A DNA stretch of 37,490 nt from Peribacillus asahii (GTDB lineage Bacteria; Bacillota; Bacilli; Bacillales; DSM-1321): assembly GCF_003570725.1 (NCBI RefSeq), contig NZ_QWVS01000046.1, forward strand, positions 1 to 37,490, read 5' to 3'. The notes beneath the pieces were generated by a model that saw only the letters and a list, made by a program, of their open reading frames with translations, ran no database searches and was not told the DNA's origin. Below, piece after piece: positions 24,749 through 33,845 of the stretch. How positions within the stretch are numbered: the first letter of the stretch is position 1; the number at the start of each line of letters is the position of its first letter. The position numbers and the translations under genes are program-made.

Positions 24749-24799
24749 AAAGCTCTCCTTCAAAAAGTAGAAAAACAATACTTTTTGAAGGAGAGCTTT
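24749..24799. repeat. 21-bp perfect inverted repeat (hairpin) with 9-base loop
   Basis: Arms at 24749-24769 and 24779-24799 are exact inverse complements (outer AAAGCTCTCC, inner AAAAAGTA). The loop is GAAAAACAA. No T-run follows, so it is not a standard terminator. A smaller hairpin, ATGATGA/TCATCAT, stands just upstream at 24718-24738. Confidence 0.85.
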
Positions 24800-24955
24800 G
24801 ACTTTATAATATCTATTAAGACAAATACATATCTATTCAAGACTAGAATATATGAGCTTTTATATAACTAGAGCTGTAGTATAAGAGTGTATAAGCTCTT
24901 GTTTCACTCGTCAACTCTTATTATTATTTAGAACATACTATCCGTAAGATACAAT

Positions 24956-24987
24956 ACTATTCATAAAATTAATATTATACGAACAAT
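24956..24987. repeat. dif-like inverted repeat, site B, next to the xerS-type gene
   Basis: ACTATTCATA, 12 bp, TACGAACAAT: the same layout as site A at 12970-13001 (26 of 32 identical). A further left half-site, ACTATCCGTA, stands at 24937-24946. The TTG start of the XerS-like recombinase pseudogene lies 52 bp downstream. Such sites next to a tyrosine recombinase gene are often its own target; here that is inferred. Confidence 0.5.
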
Positions 24988-25039
24988 TGCTCTTTTGTAA
25001 AAACCTAATTTTCTTATTCATACTTGTGAGGTGTTTCGT

Positions 25040-25767
25040 TTGTCTATATCTAAGCAACATGATTATTACGAAAGAAAACTAGATGAATTGTTAAAAGAGA
25101 TGCCTGACTATGTGGCGAAATATGTAGATGCTAAACAGAGTGTCCGCTCTCCCCTCACCCTTTTCAATTATGTACGGGATTATCAAGAGTTTTTTAACTA
25201 GCTCATGGCTGAAGGGATTGTCCCATGCAAATCGATTAGCGATATTAAACCTGGATATCTTGAAAACCTATCTTTGGAGGAAGCGAGTAATTATTTTAAA
25301 TTTATCGCTAGGAAAAAATATAAAGTCTCAAAGAACGATGAAACGAAAAAAATCAATCCAAAAACCGTTAATCGCCATAAATCCTCCCTACGATCTCTGT
25401 TTAAATACTTGACGACAGAAGCTGAATTAGAGAATAGAGAACCTTATTTCCATAGGAACGTCATGCAAAAAATTCAGGTGAAAAAGGTATCCGAAACATT
25501 TAATGAGCGGGCCAAACATATAACCGAAAAAATTTTTATCCATGACCAAGATATTGATTTCTTAGCATACGCGAAAGGTATACGAAGTCCTTTGATAAAC
25601 GAATGTCACCACATAAACTACGGCATACCTATGCTACGAATTTAGCGGAACAGACAGGTGGAGATATCCCATTAATTATGTCATAGGCTGGGGCATACGT
25701 CGTCCGATACTTCTCGGGAAAAGCTAGGAAGGCTGCAGAGCTATTAGATAAACATAGAGAGAAATAG
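25040..25767 (+). pseudogene. XerS-like tyrosine recombinase, broken
   Basis: From TTG 25040 (after GTGAGGTG) the frame reads SISKQHDYYERKLDELLKEM and on to DYQEFFN, then TAG at 25199-25201 where Trp is expected. It resumes LMAEGIVPCKSISDIKPGYL through the SAM-like N-terminal domain to DIDFLAYAKG. About 100 codons are then missing. Another frame gives DKRMSPHKLRHTYATNLAEQ, with the HxxRH catalytic motif, and GGDIPLIMS plus TAG. The stretch LGHTSSDTS is followed by loss of the segment that carries the nucleophilic Tyr; the C-terminal ARKAAELLDKHREK remains. Full length would be about 360 residues. It has one nonsense codon, two deletions and no catalytic tyrosine, so it is inactive. Confidence 0.85.
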
Positions 25768-25854
25768 TATTTTGCGTCTATTGGAAAACGTATGATTTAA
25801 CTAACTTACAAAGAAAAAACGGGTTGCAAAATCTTAATTAAACGCTTGAAAACG

Positions 25855-25980
25855 AAGGGGCTGTCTTAAAAGGGTAAATCCTTTGGGAATGTAAAATAAG
25901 AAATGTTAATTTATCAGCATTTCTGTCATTCAAAAGGGGCGTGTCTAAGCCGAAAACTCGACTTATGACACAGCCCCTTT
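25855..25980. mobile_element. 126-bp MITE-like inverted repeat element
   Basis: AAGGGGCTGT at 25855-25864 is mirrored by ACAGCCCCTT at 25970-25979, with weaker pairing further in. No ORF lies inside. GGGGCTGT-type ends are common to several IS families in bacilli. A plain terminator is less likely because the arms are over 100 bp apart, but it cannot be excluded. Confidence 0.5.
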
Positions 25981-25981
25981 C

Positions 25982-26155
25982 TTATTCAAAATAACGTACT
26001 AACGTGCCGTTTTTACTTTCTAAGACTAAAGGGGTCATAACTTTTTGATTTTTTAATCTTAATAACTTCGATACTTCGTTTTTATTACATATACTTTGAA
26101 TCCTCTCTATTTTTATAGTAAAGCGAATCCCTGAATATTGGCAGCACCTCATCAT
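25982..26155 (-). CDS. small unrecognised ORF downstream of pyruvate carboxylase
   Basis: 57 codons from ATG 26155 (or 56 from 26152), 27 bp after the pyc stop, ending at TAA 25984-25982. The second half reads CNKNEVSKLLRLKNQKVMTP then LVLESKNGTLVRYFE, which looks like real protein. The start has no good ribosome binding site, so it may be the tail of an older gene. Its end abuts the MITE-like element. Confidence 0.35.
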   Translation of the reverse strand: MMRCCQYSGIRFTIKIERIQSICNKNEVSKLLRLKNQKVMTPLVLESKNGTLVRYFE

Positions 26156-26182
26156 CTAGGAATGCATCATGCCATTAAATTT

Positions 26183-29100
26183 TCACTTAGAAATTTCAAT
26201 CAATAAATCCCCTGTACTAATTGCTTCACCATCTTTTACATAAATACTTTGAATCGTTCCAGAGAACGGTGCTTGAACAGTTGTTTCCATTTTCATTGCT
26301 TCGGTAATAATCAGATGATCGCCTTGCTTCACTTGATCACCTTTTTCCACGACTACTTTGATGACTGTTCCAGGCATTGTTGCTCCGATATGATTTTCAT
26401 TTTTTGCATCAGCTTTTACTTTAGTAACAACAGATGATTTAACACTTTCGTCCTTAATTAGCACTTGGCGTGATTGACCATTTAATTCAAAGTACACAAC
26501 GCGTGTGCCATCTGGCATCGGTTCACCTAATGAGACAAATTTAACAATTAACGTTTTTCCTCTTTCGATTTCGACTTCGATTTCTTCCCCTAGTCTCATA
26601 CCGAACAAGAATGTTGGCGTATCAAGATTTGAAACATCGTCAAACATCTCTTGCTTTTTCATATATTCTAAAAATACTTTTGGATATAAAGCATAGGCAA
26701 GTACATCCTGATTAGATGGTGTACGACCGATTTCTTTCTCTAATTCTTGTTTTAATGCATCCCAATCAACCGGTTCGAGTAATTCACCTGGTCGAACAGT
26801 AATGGCCTCTTTCCCTTTTAAAATTACTTCTTGGAGTTCTTTCGGGAAACCTCCTTCTGGTTGTCCTAGAAAACCTTCAAATAATTCAATAACTGAGTCT
26901 GGGAAATCAGTTGTTTTCCCTTTTGTTAACATATCTTCTTCCGTTAAATTATTTTGCACCATAAATAGCGCCATATCACCGACAACTTTAGAAGATGGTG
27001 TTACTTTTACAATATCACCAAACATCACATTTACGCGGCTATACATTTCTTTTACTTCGTCCCAACGATCGCCAAGCCCAACGCCTTTAGCTTGTTGTTG
27101 TAAATTACTATATTGACCACCAGGCATTTCGTGTTTATACACTTCAGTATGTGGTGCATTCATGCCACTTTCAAAGTCACGATAGTATTTACGCACCTCT
27201 GCCCAATAGTGAGATAATTGCTCAAGTGAATCGATTTCAATCTTAGGCTGTCTTTCATTTTCTTCTAGTGCATAGTATAAAGTCTGCACACTCGGTTGAG
27301 ACGTTAGCCCAGCTAACGAACCAATTGCCGTATCAACGATATTAACACCTGCCGCAATGGCTCTTGAATACATAAACACACCGTTACCACTTGTATCATG
27401 AGAGTGCAAGTGAATTGGAAGAGAAACTGTATCCTTCAACTCGGAAATTAAACGATAGGCTGCCTCAGGTTTTAATAAACCAGCCATATCTTTAATCGCT
27501 AAAATATGAGCCCCAGATTGTTCTAATTCTTTAGCCATATTTTTATAGTACTGAACATTATATTTTGCTCGACTTGGATCATTGATGTCCCCTGTATAAC
27601 AAATCGTTGCTTCTGCAAGTTTACCAGCTTGTCGAACCGCATCGATAGAAACTTCCATACTTTTCACCCAGTTTAAGCTATCGAAAATTCGGAATACATC
27701 AATACCTGATTCTGCTGCTTGTTGAACAAACTCACGAATTACATTATCTGGATAGTTTTTGTACCCAACAGCATTTGACGCTCTAAATAACATTTGGAAA
27801 AGCGTATTAGGTATTCTCTTTCTAAGTCTTTCTAGTCGAACCCAAGGATCCTCATTAAGGAAACGATATGCTACATCAAATGTCGCTCCGCCCCACATTT
27901 CCATTGAAAATAGGTTAGGAAGTAGCTTTGATGTTGGCTCAGCAATATTTAATAGATCTTTCGAACGAATTCTTGTTGCAAGTAATGATTGGTGAGCATC
28001 ACGGAAAGTAGTATCGGTAAGCAATACTTCTTTTTGTTCTTTAATCCATTCAACAACACCATCTGCACCTTGCTCGTCTAAAATATTTTTCGTACCTGCT
28101 ACAAAAGGAATATGTTTTACATTTGGAATAGTTGGTTCATCAAATACTGGTTTTTTGCGTTTTTCAATACCCGGAAAACCATTTACCGTTACATTTCCAA
28201 TATAAGCAAGCATTTTTGTTCCACGGTCTTTTCTTTCGGGAAAATCCAATAACTCAGGTGTTGTATCAATAAACGATGTATCATATTCACCTGTTAAGAA
28301 CTTTTCATTTTGAACGACATTTTCAAGGAACGGAAGATTCGTTTTGATACCACGAATTCTAAATTCCCTTAAATTTCGTAACATTTTAGCTGCTGATTTT
28401 CTAAATGATGTTGCATGTGTAGAAACCTTCACAAGCAATGAGTCATAATAAGACGTAATCACGGAACCCTGGAACCCATTTCCTGCATCTAAACGAACCC
28501 CGAAACCACCACCTGAACGATATACATTGATTCGTCCAGTATCTGGCATAAAGTTATTTAAAGGATCTTCCGTTGTTACACGAGATTGAATTGCATACCC
28601 ATGTGTTTTAATATCCTCTTGCTGCGGGATACCGATTTCACTGCTGTGCAGATTATGACCTTCCGCAATTAGAATTTGTGATTGAACAATATCTATATCC
28701 GTAATCATTTCTGTAATCGTATGCTCTACTTGAACACGTGGATTTACTTCAATGAAATAAAACTCATCGTTAGCAACTAAAAATTCCATTGTTCCTGCAT
28801 TCACATAGTCTACATTCTTCGCTAGTTTGACAGCTGCTTCACAAATTCTTTCTCTTAATTCTGCTGAGAGCGATACAGATGGTGCTACTTCAACCACTTT
28901 TTGATGACGTCTTTGTACAGAACAATCACGTTCATATAAGTGCACAATATTTCCATATTTATCACCTAGAATTTGCACTTCAATATGCTTTGGATTTTGA
29001 ATATATTTCTCTACATATACTTCATCGGAACCAAAAGCCGCTTTTGCTTCTGATTTTGCACGATTATACGCTTCTGTCGCTTCTTCTAAGCTATGGACAA

Positions 29101-29617
29101 TACGCATGCCTCGACCGCCGCCGCCAAGAGAAGCTTTAATAATAAATGGAACTCCGTGCTGCTTACCAAACTCGATAACTTCATCAACGCTTGAAACTGG
29201 CCCGCTGCCAGGAATAACAGGAATCTGAGCTAGCTCTGCTTGTGTACGCGCTTTTACCTTGTCTCCGAACATATCTAGATGCTTGGATTCTGGACCGATA
29301 AAAATAATGCCTTCTTCTTCACATCGTTTTGCAAATTCAATATTCTCTGAAAGGAATCCATAGCCTGGATGAATCGCATCCACTCCATTCATCTTAGCGA
29401 TTTCAATAATTCCTTCAATATCTAAATAAGCATCAATCGGCTTTTTGCCTTTTCCGACAAGATAGGCCTCATCTGCTTTATAACGATGATAAGCACCAGA
29501 ATCTTCTTTTGAGTAAATAGCCACCGTACTAATGTTTAATTCTGTACAAGCTCGAAAAATTCTAATGGCAATTTCTCCACGATTAGCAACAAGCACTTTT
29601 TTTATAGACTTTCTCAT
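26183..29617 (-). CDS. pyc: pyruvate carboxylase
   Basis: 1144 residues in the standard single-chain order: biotin carboxylase (about 5-455, with GGGGRGMRIV in the ATP-grasp and FIEVNPRVQVEHTITE), carboxyltransferase (about 530-830, TTFRDAHQSLLATR, metal-binding HLHSHDTSGNG), allosteric linker, and a C-terminal biotinyl domain with Lys1109 in EAMKMET. It carboxylates pyruvate to oxaloacetate with ATP and bicarbonate. It is usually allosterically activated by acetyl-CoA. It starts 62 bp after lutC on the same strand with no terminator seen between, so it may be cotranscribed with lutABC. This would couple lactate oxidation to anaplerosis. In B. subtilis pycA lies beside ctaA, so the location here is unusual. 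Confidence 0.96.
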   Translation of the reverse strand: MRKSIKKVLVANRGEIAIRIFRACTELNISTVAIYSKEDSGAYHRYKADEAYLVGKGKKPIDAYLDIEGIIEIAKMNGVDAIHPGYGFLSENIEFAKRCEEEGIIFIGPESKHLDMFGDKVKARTQAELAQIPVIPGSGPVSSVDEVIEFGKQHGVPFIIKASLGGGGRGMRIVHSLEEATEAYNRAKSEAKAAFGSDEVYVEKYIQNPKHIEVQILGDKYGNIVHLYERDCSVQRRHQKVVEVAPSVSLSAELRERICEAAVKLAKNVDYVNAGTMEFLVANDEFYFIEVNPRVQVEHTITEMITDIDIVQSQILIAEGHNLHSSEIGIPQQEDIKTHGYAIQSRVTTEDPLNNFMPDTGRINVYRSGGGFGVRLDAGNGFQGSVITSYYDSLLVKVSTHATSFRKSAAKMLRNLREFRIRGIKTNLPFLENVVQNEKFLTGEYDTSFIDTTPELLDFPERKDRGTKMLAYIGNVTVNGFPGIEKRKKPVFDEPTIPNVKHIPFVAGTKNILDEQGADGVVEWIKEQKEVLLTDTTFRDAHQSLLATRIRSKDLLNIAEPTSKLLPNLFSMEMWGGATFDVAYRFLNEDPWVRLERLRKRIPNTLFQMLFRASNAVGYKNYPDNVIREFVQQAAESGIDVFRIFDSLNWVKSMEVSIDAVRQAGKLAEATICYTGDINDPSRAKYNVQYYKNMAKELEQSGAHILAIKDMAGLLKPEAAYRLISELKDTVSLPIHLHSHDTSGNGVFMYSRAIAAGVNIVDTAIGSLAGLTSQPSVQTLYYALEENERQPKIEIDSLEQLSHYWAEVRKYYRDFESGMNAPHTEVYKHEMPGGQYSNLQQQAKGVGLGDRWDEVKEMYSRVNVMFGDIVKVTPSSKVVGDMALFMVQNNLTEEDMLTKGKTTDFPDSVIELFEGFLGQPEGGFPKELQEVILKGKEAITVRPGELLEPVDWDALKQELEKEIGRTPSNQDVLAYALYPKVFLEYMKKQEMFDDVSNLDTPTFLFGMRLGEEIEVEIERGKTLIVKFVSLGEPMPDGTRVVYFELNGQSRQVLIKDESVKSSVVTKVKADAKNENHIGATMPGTVIKVVVEKGDQVKQGDHLIITEAMKMETTVQAPFSGTIQSIYVKDGEAISTGDLLIEISK

Positions 29618-29679
29618 TTCTCCACCACTCTCGTTTATACTTAAAAAAAGATTAATAGAAATTTAATGACAACCTTTTC

Positions 29680-30396
29680 CTATAAATCCTCAACAACGAT
29701 ATAGGTTGCCTTAATAGGTCCATGCACACCCACAACAAGAATCATTTCGATATCTGCTGAGTTACTTGGTCCAGTAATAAAGTTGATACAAGAAGCTACT
29801 TGCTCCCCACTTTTCACTTTTTCCCGAATAATCCGTGCTGCTTGTGTCATTCGGGGAACAATGCTGCTCTTAGGGATGATGATTATAGACGTTGCTGGTA
29901 AAAAGCTGACCGTTCTTCCTTTATCTTTACTGCTAAAAAGAACAGCTGTACCTGATTCAGCTAAAGTAATATCACTAATCGTAATCCCTACGTTTGCAAC
30001 GTTAGCCTTCTCTATATTTTCTTCCTTTTTTGTATAGTTCCAAACATGAAGATCCACACCGTCTTGCGGCCATTCTTCCTTCATTAGCTTGGTTAAACCA
30101 TATTGATCAAAACGTTCATCTTTCCAAGTAATAACCGGCCCGCCACCATAGCGATTCACTACTTCTTTCAATGAGTCTGATAGCTTCGCTGTATTCGTAA
30201 TCACAAAATCAGTATGAATATTTTTACATTGTTCCTTTAATACATCTACTAATTCATCTTGTGTTGCATTTTTTAGCACTTCATCTTGAGGATGGTATGC
30301 CCATTCGGGTCTTTTTACAATTGTTTTTCGGTCACGACCTAGTCGATTAGCGATTTTATCCAAAAATACATTACGATTCTGGATCATTCCATTCAT
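29680..30396 (-). CDS. lutC: lactate utilization protein C
   Basis: 238 residues of the LUD-domain family ([20 protein letters not shown] near the N-terminus, [17 protein letters not shown], and C-terminal LVVGVHGP). LutC is part of the LutABC complex that oxidises L-lactate to pyruvate. It starts within the last codons of lutB (4-bp overlap), with GGAGGGGAAC as ribosome binding site. Complete. Confidence 0.93.
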   Translation of the reverse strand: MNGMIQNRNVFLDKIANRLGRDRKTIVKRPEWAYHPQDEVLKNATQDELVDVLKEQCKNIHTDFVITNTAKLSDSLKEVVNRYGGGPVITWKDERFDQYGLTKLMKEEWPQDGVDLHVWNYTKKEENIEKANVANVGITISDITLAESGTAVLFSSKDKGRTVSFLPATSIIIIPKSSIVPRMTQAARIIREKVKSGEQVASCINFITGPSNSADIEMILVVGVHGPIKATYIVVEDL

Positions 30397-31823
30397 GATT
30401 GTTCCCCTCCTTTTGGGCGATTTTTAAACCAATCTCGGAATCTTTCTTTGTTCGGTGCAGGAAATTCTCTGGCCTCTGTCCATGCTTTTAAAGGTCCAGG
30501 ACCTTTTGAGATTTTATTGCCATTGGTAAATGGTGACATAACAGGGGATGCCATTTTTGAACCAATCTTATACATCGCAGGTGAGGATGCTCCAAGACCA
30601 AATGCCTTCATTAATAGCTTTTCAGATACAGGAGAACGCCCTTCCTTCTCCACAATGACTTGACGATGCTTATGAAGAAGTTCGTGCAACGGTATTTTCA
30701 CAGGGCACGCTTCTGTACAAGCTCCGCATAATGTAGAAGCATACGGTAATTCTTTATAATCATCATACCCGCCAAGTAACGGTGATAAGACCGCTCCAAC
30801 CGGGCCAGAATAAATCGATCCATAAGAATGACCGCCAACATGCCGGTAAACCGGGCAGGCATTTACACATGCTGCACAACGGATACATTGTAGAATCGGC
30901 TGGAATTCTCCGCCAAGAATGTCAGATCTGCCATTATCAACTATCACAAGGTGAAACTCTTCAGGTCCATCCACATCCCCTCCTTCTTTTGGACCAGTTA
31001 AAGTCGTGATATAGCTTGTCAATTTTTGCCCTACTGCACTTCTTGTCAATAAACTCACAAGTACTTCCATCTCTTCGAAGGTTGGGACAAGTCTTTCCAT
31101 TCCCATAACGGTAATTTGTGTTTTTGGCAATGCCGCAACTAAATCTGCATTTCCTTCATTTGTTACTAGAGTGATTGAACCTGTTTCAGCAATAGCAAAA
31201 TTACAGCCAGTAATCCCTACATCTGCCGTCAAATATTCCTGACGGAGTTTTTCACGGGCATGTAATGCTAGTTCTTCTGGTTTTTCTGTTTTTTTATAAC
31301 CTTGCTTTTCCTTAAAAACATCACGGATTTGCTCTTTATTTTTATGTAAAGCTGGAACAACAATATGAGATGGCGGTTCATGGTCACCCACTTGTAAGAT
31401 GTACTCGCCAAGGTCCGTTTCAATGACTTCACAGCCCAATTTCTCTAGACCTGCATTTAAATTGATTTCTTCTGTTACCATTGACTTTGATTTCACAATC
31501 TTTTTAGCATTTTTCTTTTCTACTACATTTTGAATATATGAAGTTGCCTCCTCGGCCGTTTGCGCAAAGTAGACATGACCGCCTCTTTTGGAGACATTTT
31601 CGCTTAATTCAAATAAATAATAATCTAAGTTGTCCAAGACATGCTGACGGATTTCTTCTCCATGTGAGCGCCATTCTTCCCAGTTCCCTAGCTCTTCTGC
31701 TGCACCGAGCCGGCGTGTTTGAAATCGTTCCTGCGCACTAGAAACAGCACCACGCATAAAGGAATCTTGCAATCCCTTATCCACACGGTCATTAAACTTT
31801 TCAACACTTGTTTTCATTGCCAT
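30393..31823 (-). CDS. lutB: iron-sulfur lactate utilization protein B
   Basis: 476 residues from the ATG at 31823, chosen because AAAGGAGGGTATT lies just upstream. The open frame extends to 31859 but without a signal. It has an N-terminal LUD domain ([20 protein letters not shown]) and two [4Fe-4S] motifs, [14 protein letters not shown] and [13 protein letters not shown]. LutB is the ferredoxin-like core of the LutABC lactate dehydrogenase. Middle gene of the operon. Confidence 0.94.
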   Translation of the reverse strand: MAMKTSVEKFNDRVDKGLQDSFMRGAVSSAQERFQTRRLGAAEELGNWEEWRSHGEEIRQHVLDNLDYYLFELSENVSKRGGHVYFAQTAEEATSYIQNVVEKKNAKKIVKSKSMVTEEINLNAGLEKLGCEVIETDLGEYILQVGDHEPPSHIVVPALHKNKEQIRDVFKEKQGYKKTEKPEELALHAREKLRQEYLTADVGITGCNFAIAETGSITLVTNEGNADLVAALPKTQITVMGMERLVPTFEEMEVLVSLLTRSAVGQKLTSYITTLTGPKEGGDVDGPEEFHLVIVDNGRSDILGGEFQPILQCIRCAACVNACPVYRHVGGHSYGSIYSGPVGAVLSPLLGGYDDYKELPYASTLCGACTEACPVKIPLHELLHKHRQVIVEKEGRSPVSEKLLMKAFGLGASSPAMYKIGSKMASPVMSPFTNGNKISKGPGPLKAWTEAREFPAPNKERFRDWFKNRPKGGEQS

Positions 31824-31859
31824 GTATGAATACCCTCCTTTTTCAATCATTCGATCCAC

Positions 31860-32576
31860 TTATCGGCTATTAAGAACCTCTGCAATATGCATCACTTTAA
31901 TTGGCTTTCCCTTTCGATCAATGCGGCCGCCAATATTCATTAAACAGCCTGCGTCAGCACCAATGATGATATCCGCTCCTGTTTCTTCAATATTGCATAC
32001 CTTTTCATCAACCATTTGCTCGGAAATGTTCCCCATTTTTACCGAGAAGGTCCCACCGAATCCGCAGCATCTTTCTTTGCCGGAAAGCTCTGAAAATTCC
32101 AAGCCTTTCACATTTTTTAACAGTTTCATTGGCGCCTCTTTTACACCGAGTAATCTCGTCATATGACAAGACGTATGGTATGTCGCTCTGCCTGCCAGCT
32201 GTGCTCCTACATCCTCGACTTGTAAAACATCAACAATGAATTGAGTTAATTCATATGTCTTTGCAGCAAGGGATTTTGCTTTAGGCTCCCAGATTGGGTC
32301 ACCTTGAAAAATATGCGGATATTCATGAAACATATAGGCACATGAACCTGATGGAGATACCACATATTCCGCATCTTCAAAAGTCGTAATCATTCTTTTC
32401 ATCGCATTTTTCGTGTCCTCTACATATCCGCTGTTATAAGAAGGTTGACCACAGCAAATCTGTGATTCCGGAAATTCAATTTCACATCCAAGTCTTTCTA
32501 ATACTTCAACGACTGCTTTTCCTACATCACTTTGAAACATATCTACCAAACAAGTAGCAAAAAGAGTTACCTTCAA
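31860..32576 (-). CDS. lutA: lactate utilization protein A (Fe-S, CCG-domain)
   Basis: 238 residues with two cysteine-rich CCG domains, [12 protein letters not shown] and [12 protein letters not shown], as in LutA and GlcF/heterodisulfide reductase-like subunits. First gene of lutABC. It ends 36 bp before the lutB start. The upstream region holds a palindrome (32637-32649) identical to one before lutP, so the operon is probably repressed by LutR and induced by lactate. Confidence 0.94.
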   Translation of the reverse strand: MKVTLFATCLVDMFQSDVGKAVVEVLERLGCEIEFPESQICCGQPSYNSGYVEDTKNAMKRMITTFEDAEYVVSPSGSCAYMFHEYPHIFQGDPIWEPKAKSLAAKTYELTQFIVDVLQVEDVGAQLAGRATYHTSCHMTRLLGVKEAPMKLLKNVKGLEFSELSGKERCCGFGGTFSVKMGNISEQMVDEKVCNIEETGADIIIGADAGCLMNIGGRIDRKGKPIKVMHIAEVLNSR

Positions 32577-32636
32577 ATTTTCTCGCTCCCTTAATAAAAT
32601 TTATTCTCTATTTCAATATCACCATCTAATCAGCAG

Positions 32637-32649
32637 GTCATCAGATGAC
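32637..32649. promoter_or_regulatory. LutR operator-like palindrome before lutA
   Basis: GTCATCAGATGAC is a perfect 13-bp dyad, about 60 bp upstream of the lutA start codon. The identical sequence (inverse strand) stands before lutP. The shared dyad between two co-regulated transcription units next to a GntR/FadR-type regulator makes it the likely LutR site. Confidence 0.7.
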
Positions 32650-32823
32650 TGAAAATTAAAAAATACTTATCTATTATTTTTATATTACTACAACGTTCTC
32701 ATTGATGATAGTGCTTACATAAAATTTCTGTAGAAAAAATTGGATTTTCGTAACTCCTGATTGCAGAATTCTTAGTTTTTCTTGTATCTTCCTCCGTTGG
32801 GATATAAGTTTTTAAAAGTATAA

Positions 32824-32866
32824 AAAAGGGAAATGGTGTTCCTAATAATGACACCATTTCCCTTTT
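32824..32866 (-). terminator. intrinsic terminator of lutR
   Basis: Arms AAAAGGGAAATGGTGT and its exact complement (16 bp) enclose an 11-base loop. On the minus strand the stem is followed by T-rich sequence. It begins a few bases beyond the lutR stop codon. Confidence 0.85.
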
Positions 32867-32869
32867 CAA

Positions 32870-33613
32870 CTATTGTTCTTCATCTGTCTCTTGGAAATAT
32901 TTACTTAGAATATTTTCCACATTTTCAAGGTGTGAGAGCATTGCTATTCGCGATTTTTCCTCGTCTCTTTCTTCAATAGCCTGATAGATTTGAACATGTT
33001 CTCGATATAACTTTTCAATCGTTGTTTGTTTGGAGAACAACCATAACCGTCTTGTTTCTTTCATCGTTTCAATCATGAGTTCGGAAATTTGATCTAATAT
33101 AGTTGATAATAATGGATTATGAGATGCTGCAGATAAAGATAAGTGAAATTTGAAGTCTGCTTTCTCACCTAATTCTTCATCACCTTGTACCGACTTCATT
33201 TCATCAAGAGCTTCGGACATAGCTTTAAGATCTTTTTCATTTCGATTTTTCGCTGCAGATATAGCTGCGCCCGTTTCAATAATTTTCCTAACTTCTAAAA
33301 GATGTAAGACATCCTTTTTGTTCATCAGAATGGCAGATGAAAGAGGAAACATGATCTTTCTTGCTTCAAACTCCTTAACAAAGGTCCCTTCTCCTTGTTT
33401 TATTTCAACTAAGCCCATTGCCTTTAAAGCGGATAATGCCTCTCTTATAGCTGATCTACTAACCTGAAAGTTTTCTGCTTGCTGTTCCACCGATTCTAAC
33501 CTATCACCAGGCTTTAATTGTCCTGTTCGAATCATTTCATGTAAGGCTTCTGCCACTTCTTCATATATTTTTTTCGGTTTGATTCGTTTATACTCCAACC
33601 TATTCCACCTCAT
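32870..33613 (-). CDS. lutR: GntR/FadR-family regulator of lactate utilization
   Basis: 247 residues. The winged helix (about 12-82; GDRLESVEQQAENFQVSRSA, then IREALSALKAMGLVEIKQGE) is followed by an all-helical FCD ligand domain (about 100-230; LHLLEVRKIIETGAAISAAK, FHLSLSAASHNPLLSTI). In B. subtilis LutR represses lutABC and lutP and responds to lactate. Here it sits between lutA and the divergent lutP, with identical palindromes before each, supporting the same role. Confidence 0.9.
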   Translation of the reverse strand: MRWNRLEYKRIKPKKIYEEVAEALHEMIRTGQLKPGDRLESVEQQAENFQVSRSAIREALSALKAMGLVEIKQGEGTFVKEFEARKIMFPLSSAILMNKKDVLHLLEVRKIIETGAAISAAKNRNEKDLKAMSEALDEMKSVQGDEELGEKADFKFHLSLSAASHNPLLSTILDQISELMIETMKETRRLWLFSKQTTIEKLYREHVQIYQAIEERDEEKSRIAMLSHLENVENILSKYFQETDEEQ

Positions 33614-33758
33614 TAGATGCTTGCATTAATATCTATAGTATACATCATTATTTACACTCTGTTTATGTTTCAATTATTTAATCATGACACATTAAAATGA
33701 AAAATTTTCAAAAAATTGTTGAATTTTTGAAAATTGGTAAATATAATCTTATCATACA

Positions 33759-33771
33759 GTCATCTGATGAC
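33759..33771. promoter_or_regulatory. LutR operator-like palindrome before lutP
   Basis: GTCATCTGATGAC is the inverse complement of the palindrome before lutA. It stands 75 bp upstream of the lutP start and about 145 bp upstream of the lutR start, so it could also mediate autoregulation. Confidence 0.7.
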
Positions 33772-33795
33772 CTTATCTATTAAATGTACTAGATT

Positions 33796-33810
33796 TTGAA
33801 AACGATTACT
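33796..33810. promoter_or_regulatory. cre-like site upstream of lutP
   Basis: TTGAAAACGATTACT fits the CcpA cre consensus except for its last base. It lies between the LutR palindrome and the lutP ribosome binding site. Lactate uptake genes are commonly under catabolite control. Confidence 0.4.
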
Positions 33811-33845
33811 TTTAGAGGTGATTAAATTAATAGGAGGAAGAGACT

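Noticed and set aside
26249..29139. Several plus-strand ORFs inside pyruvate carboxylase
   Set aside because: Antisense shadows of a clearly conserved gene, with no signals of their own.
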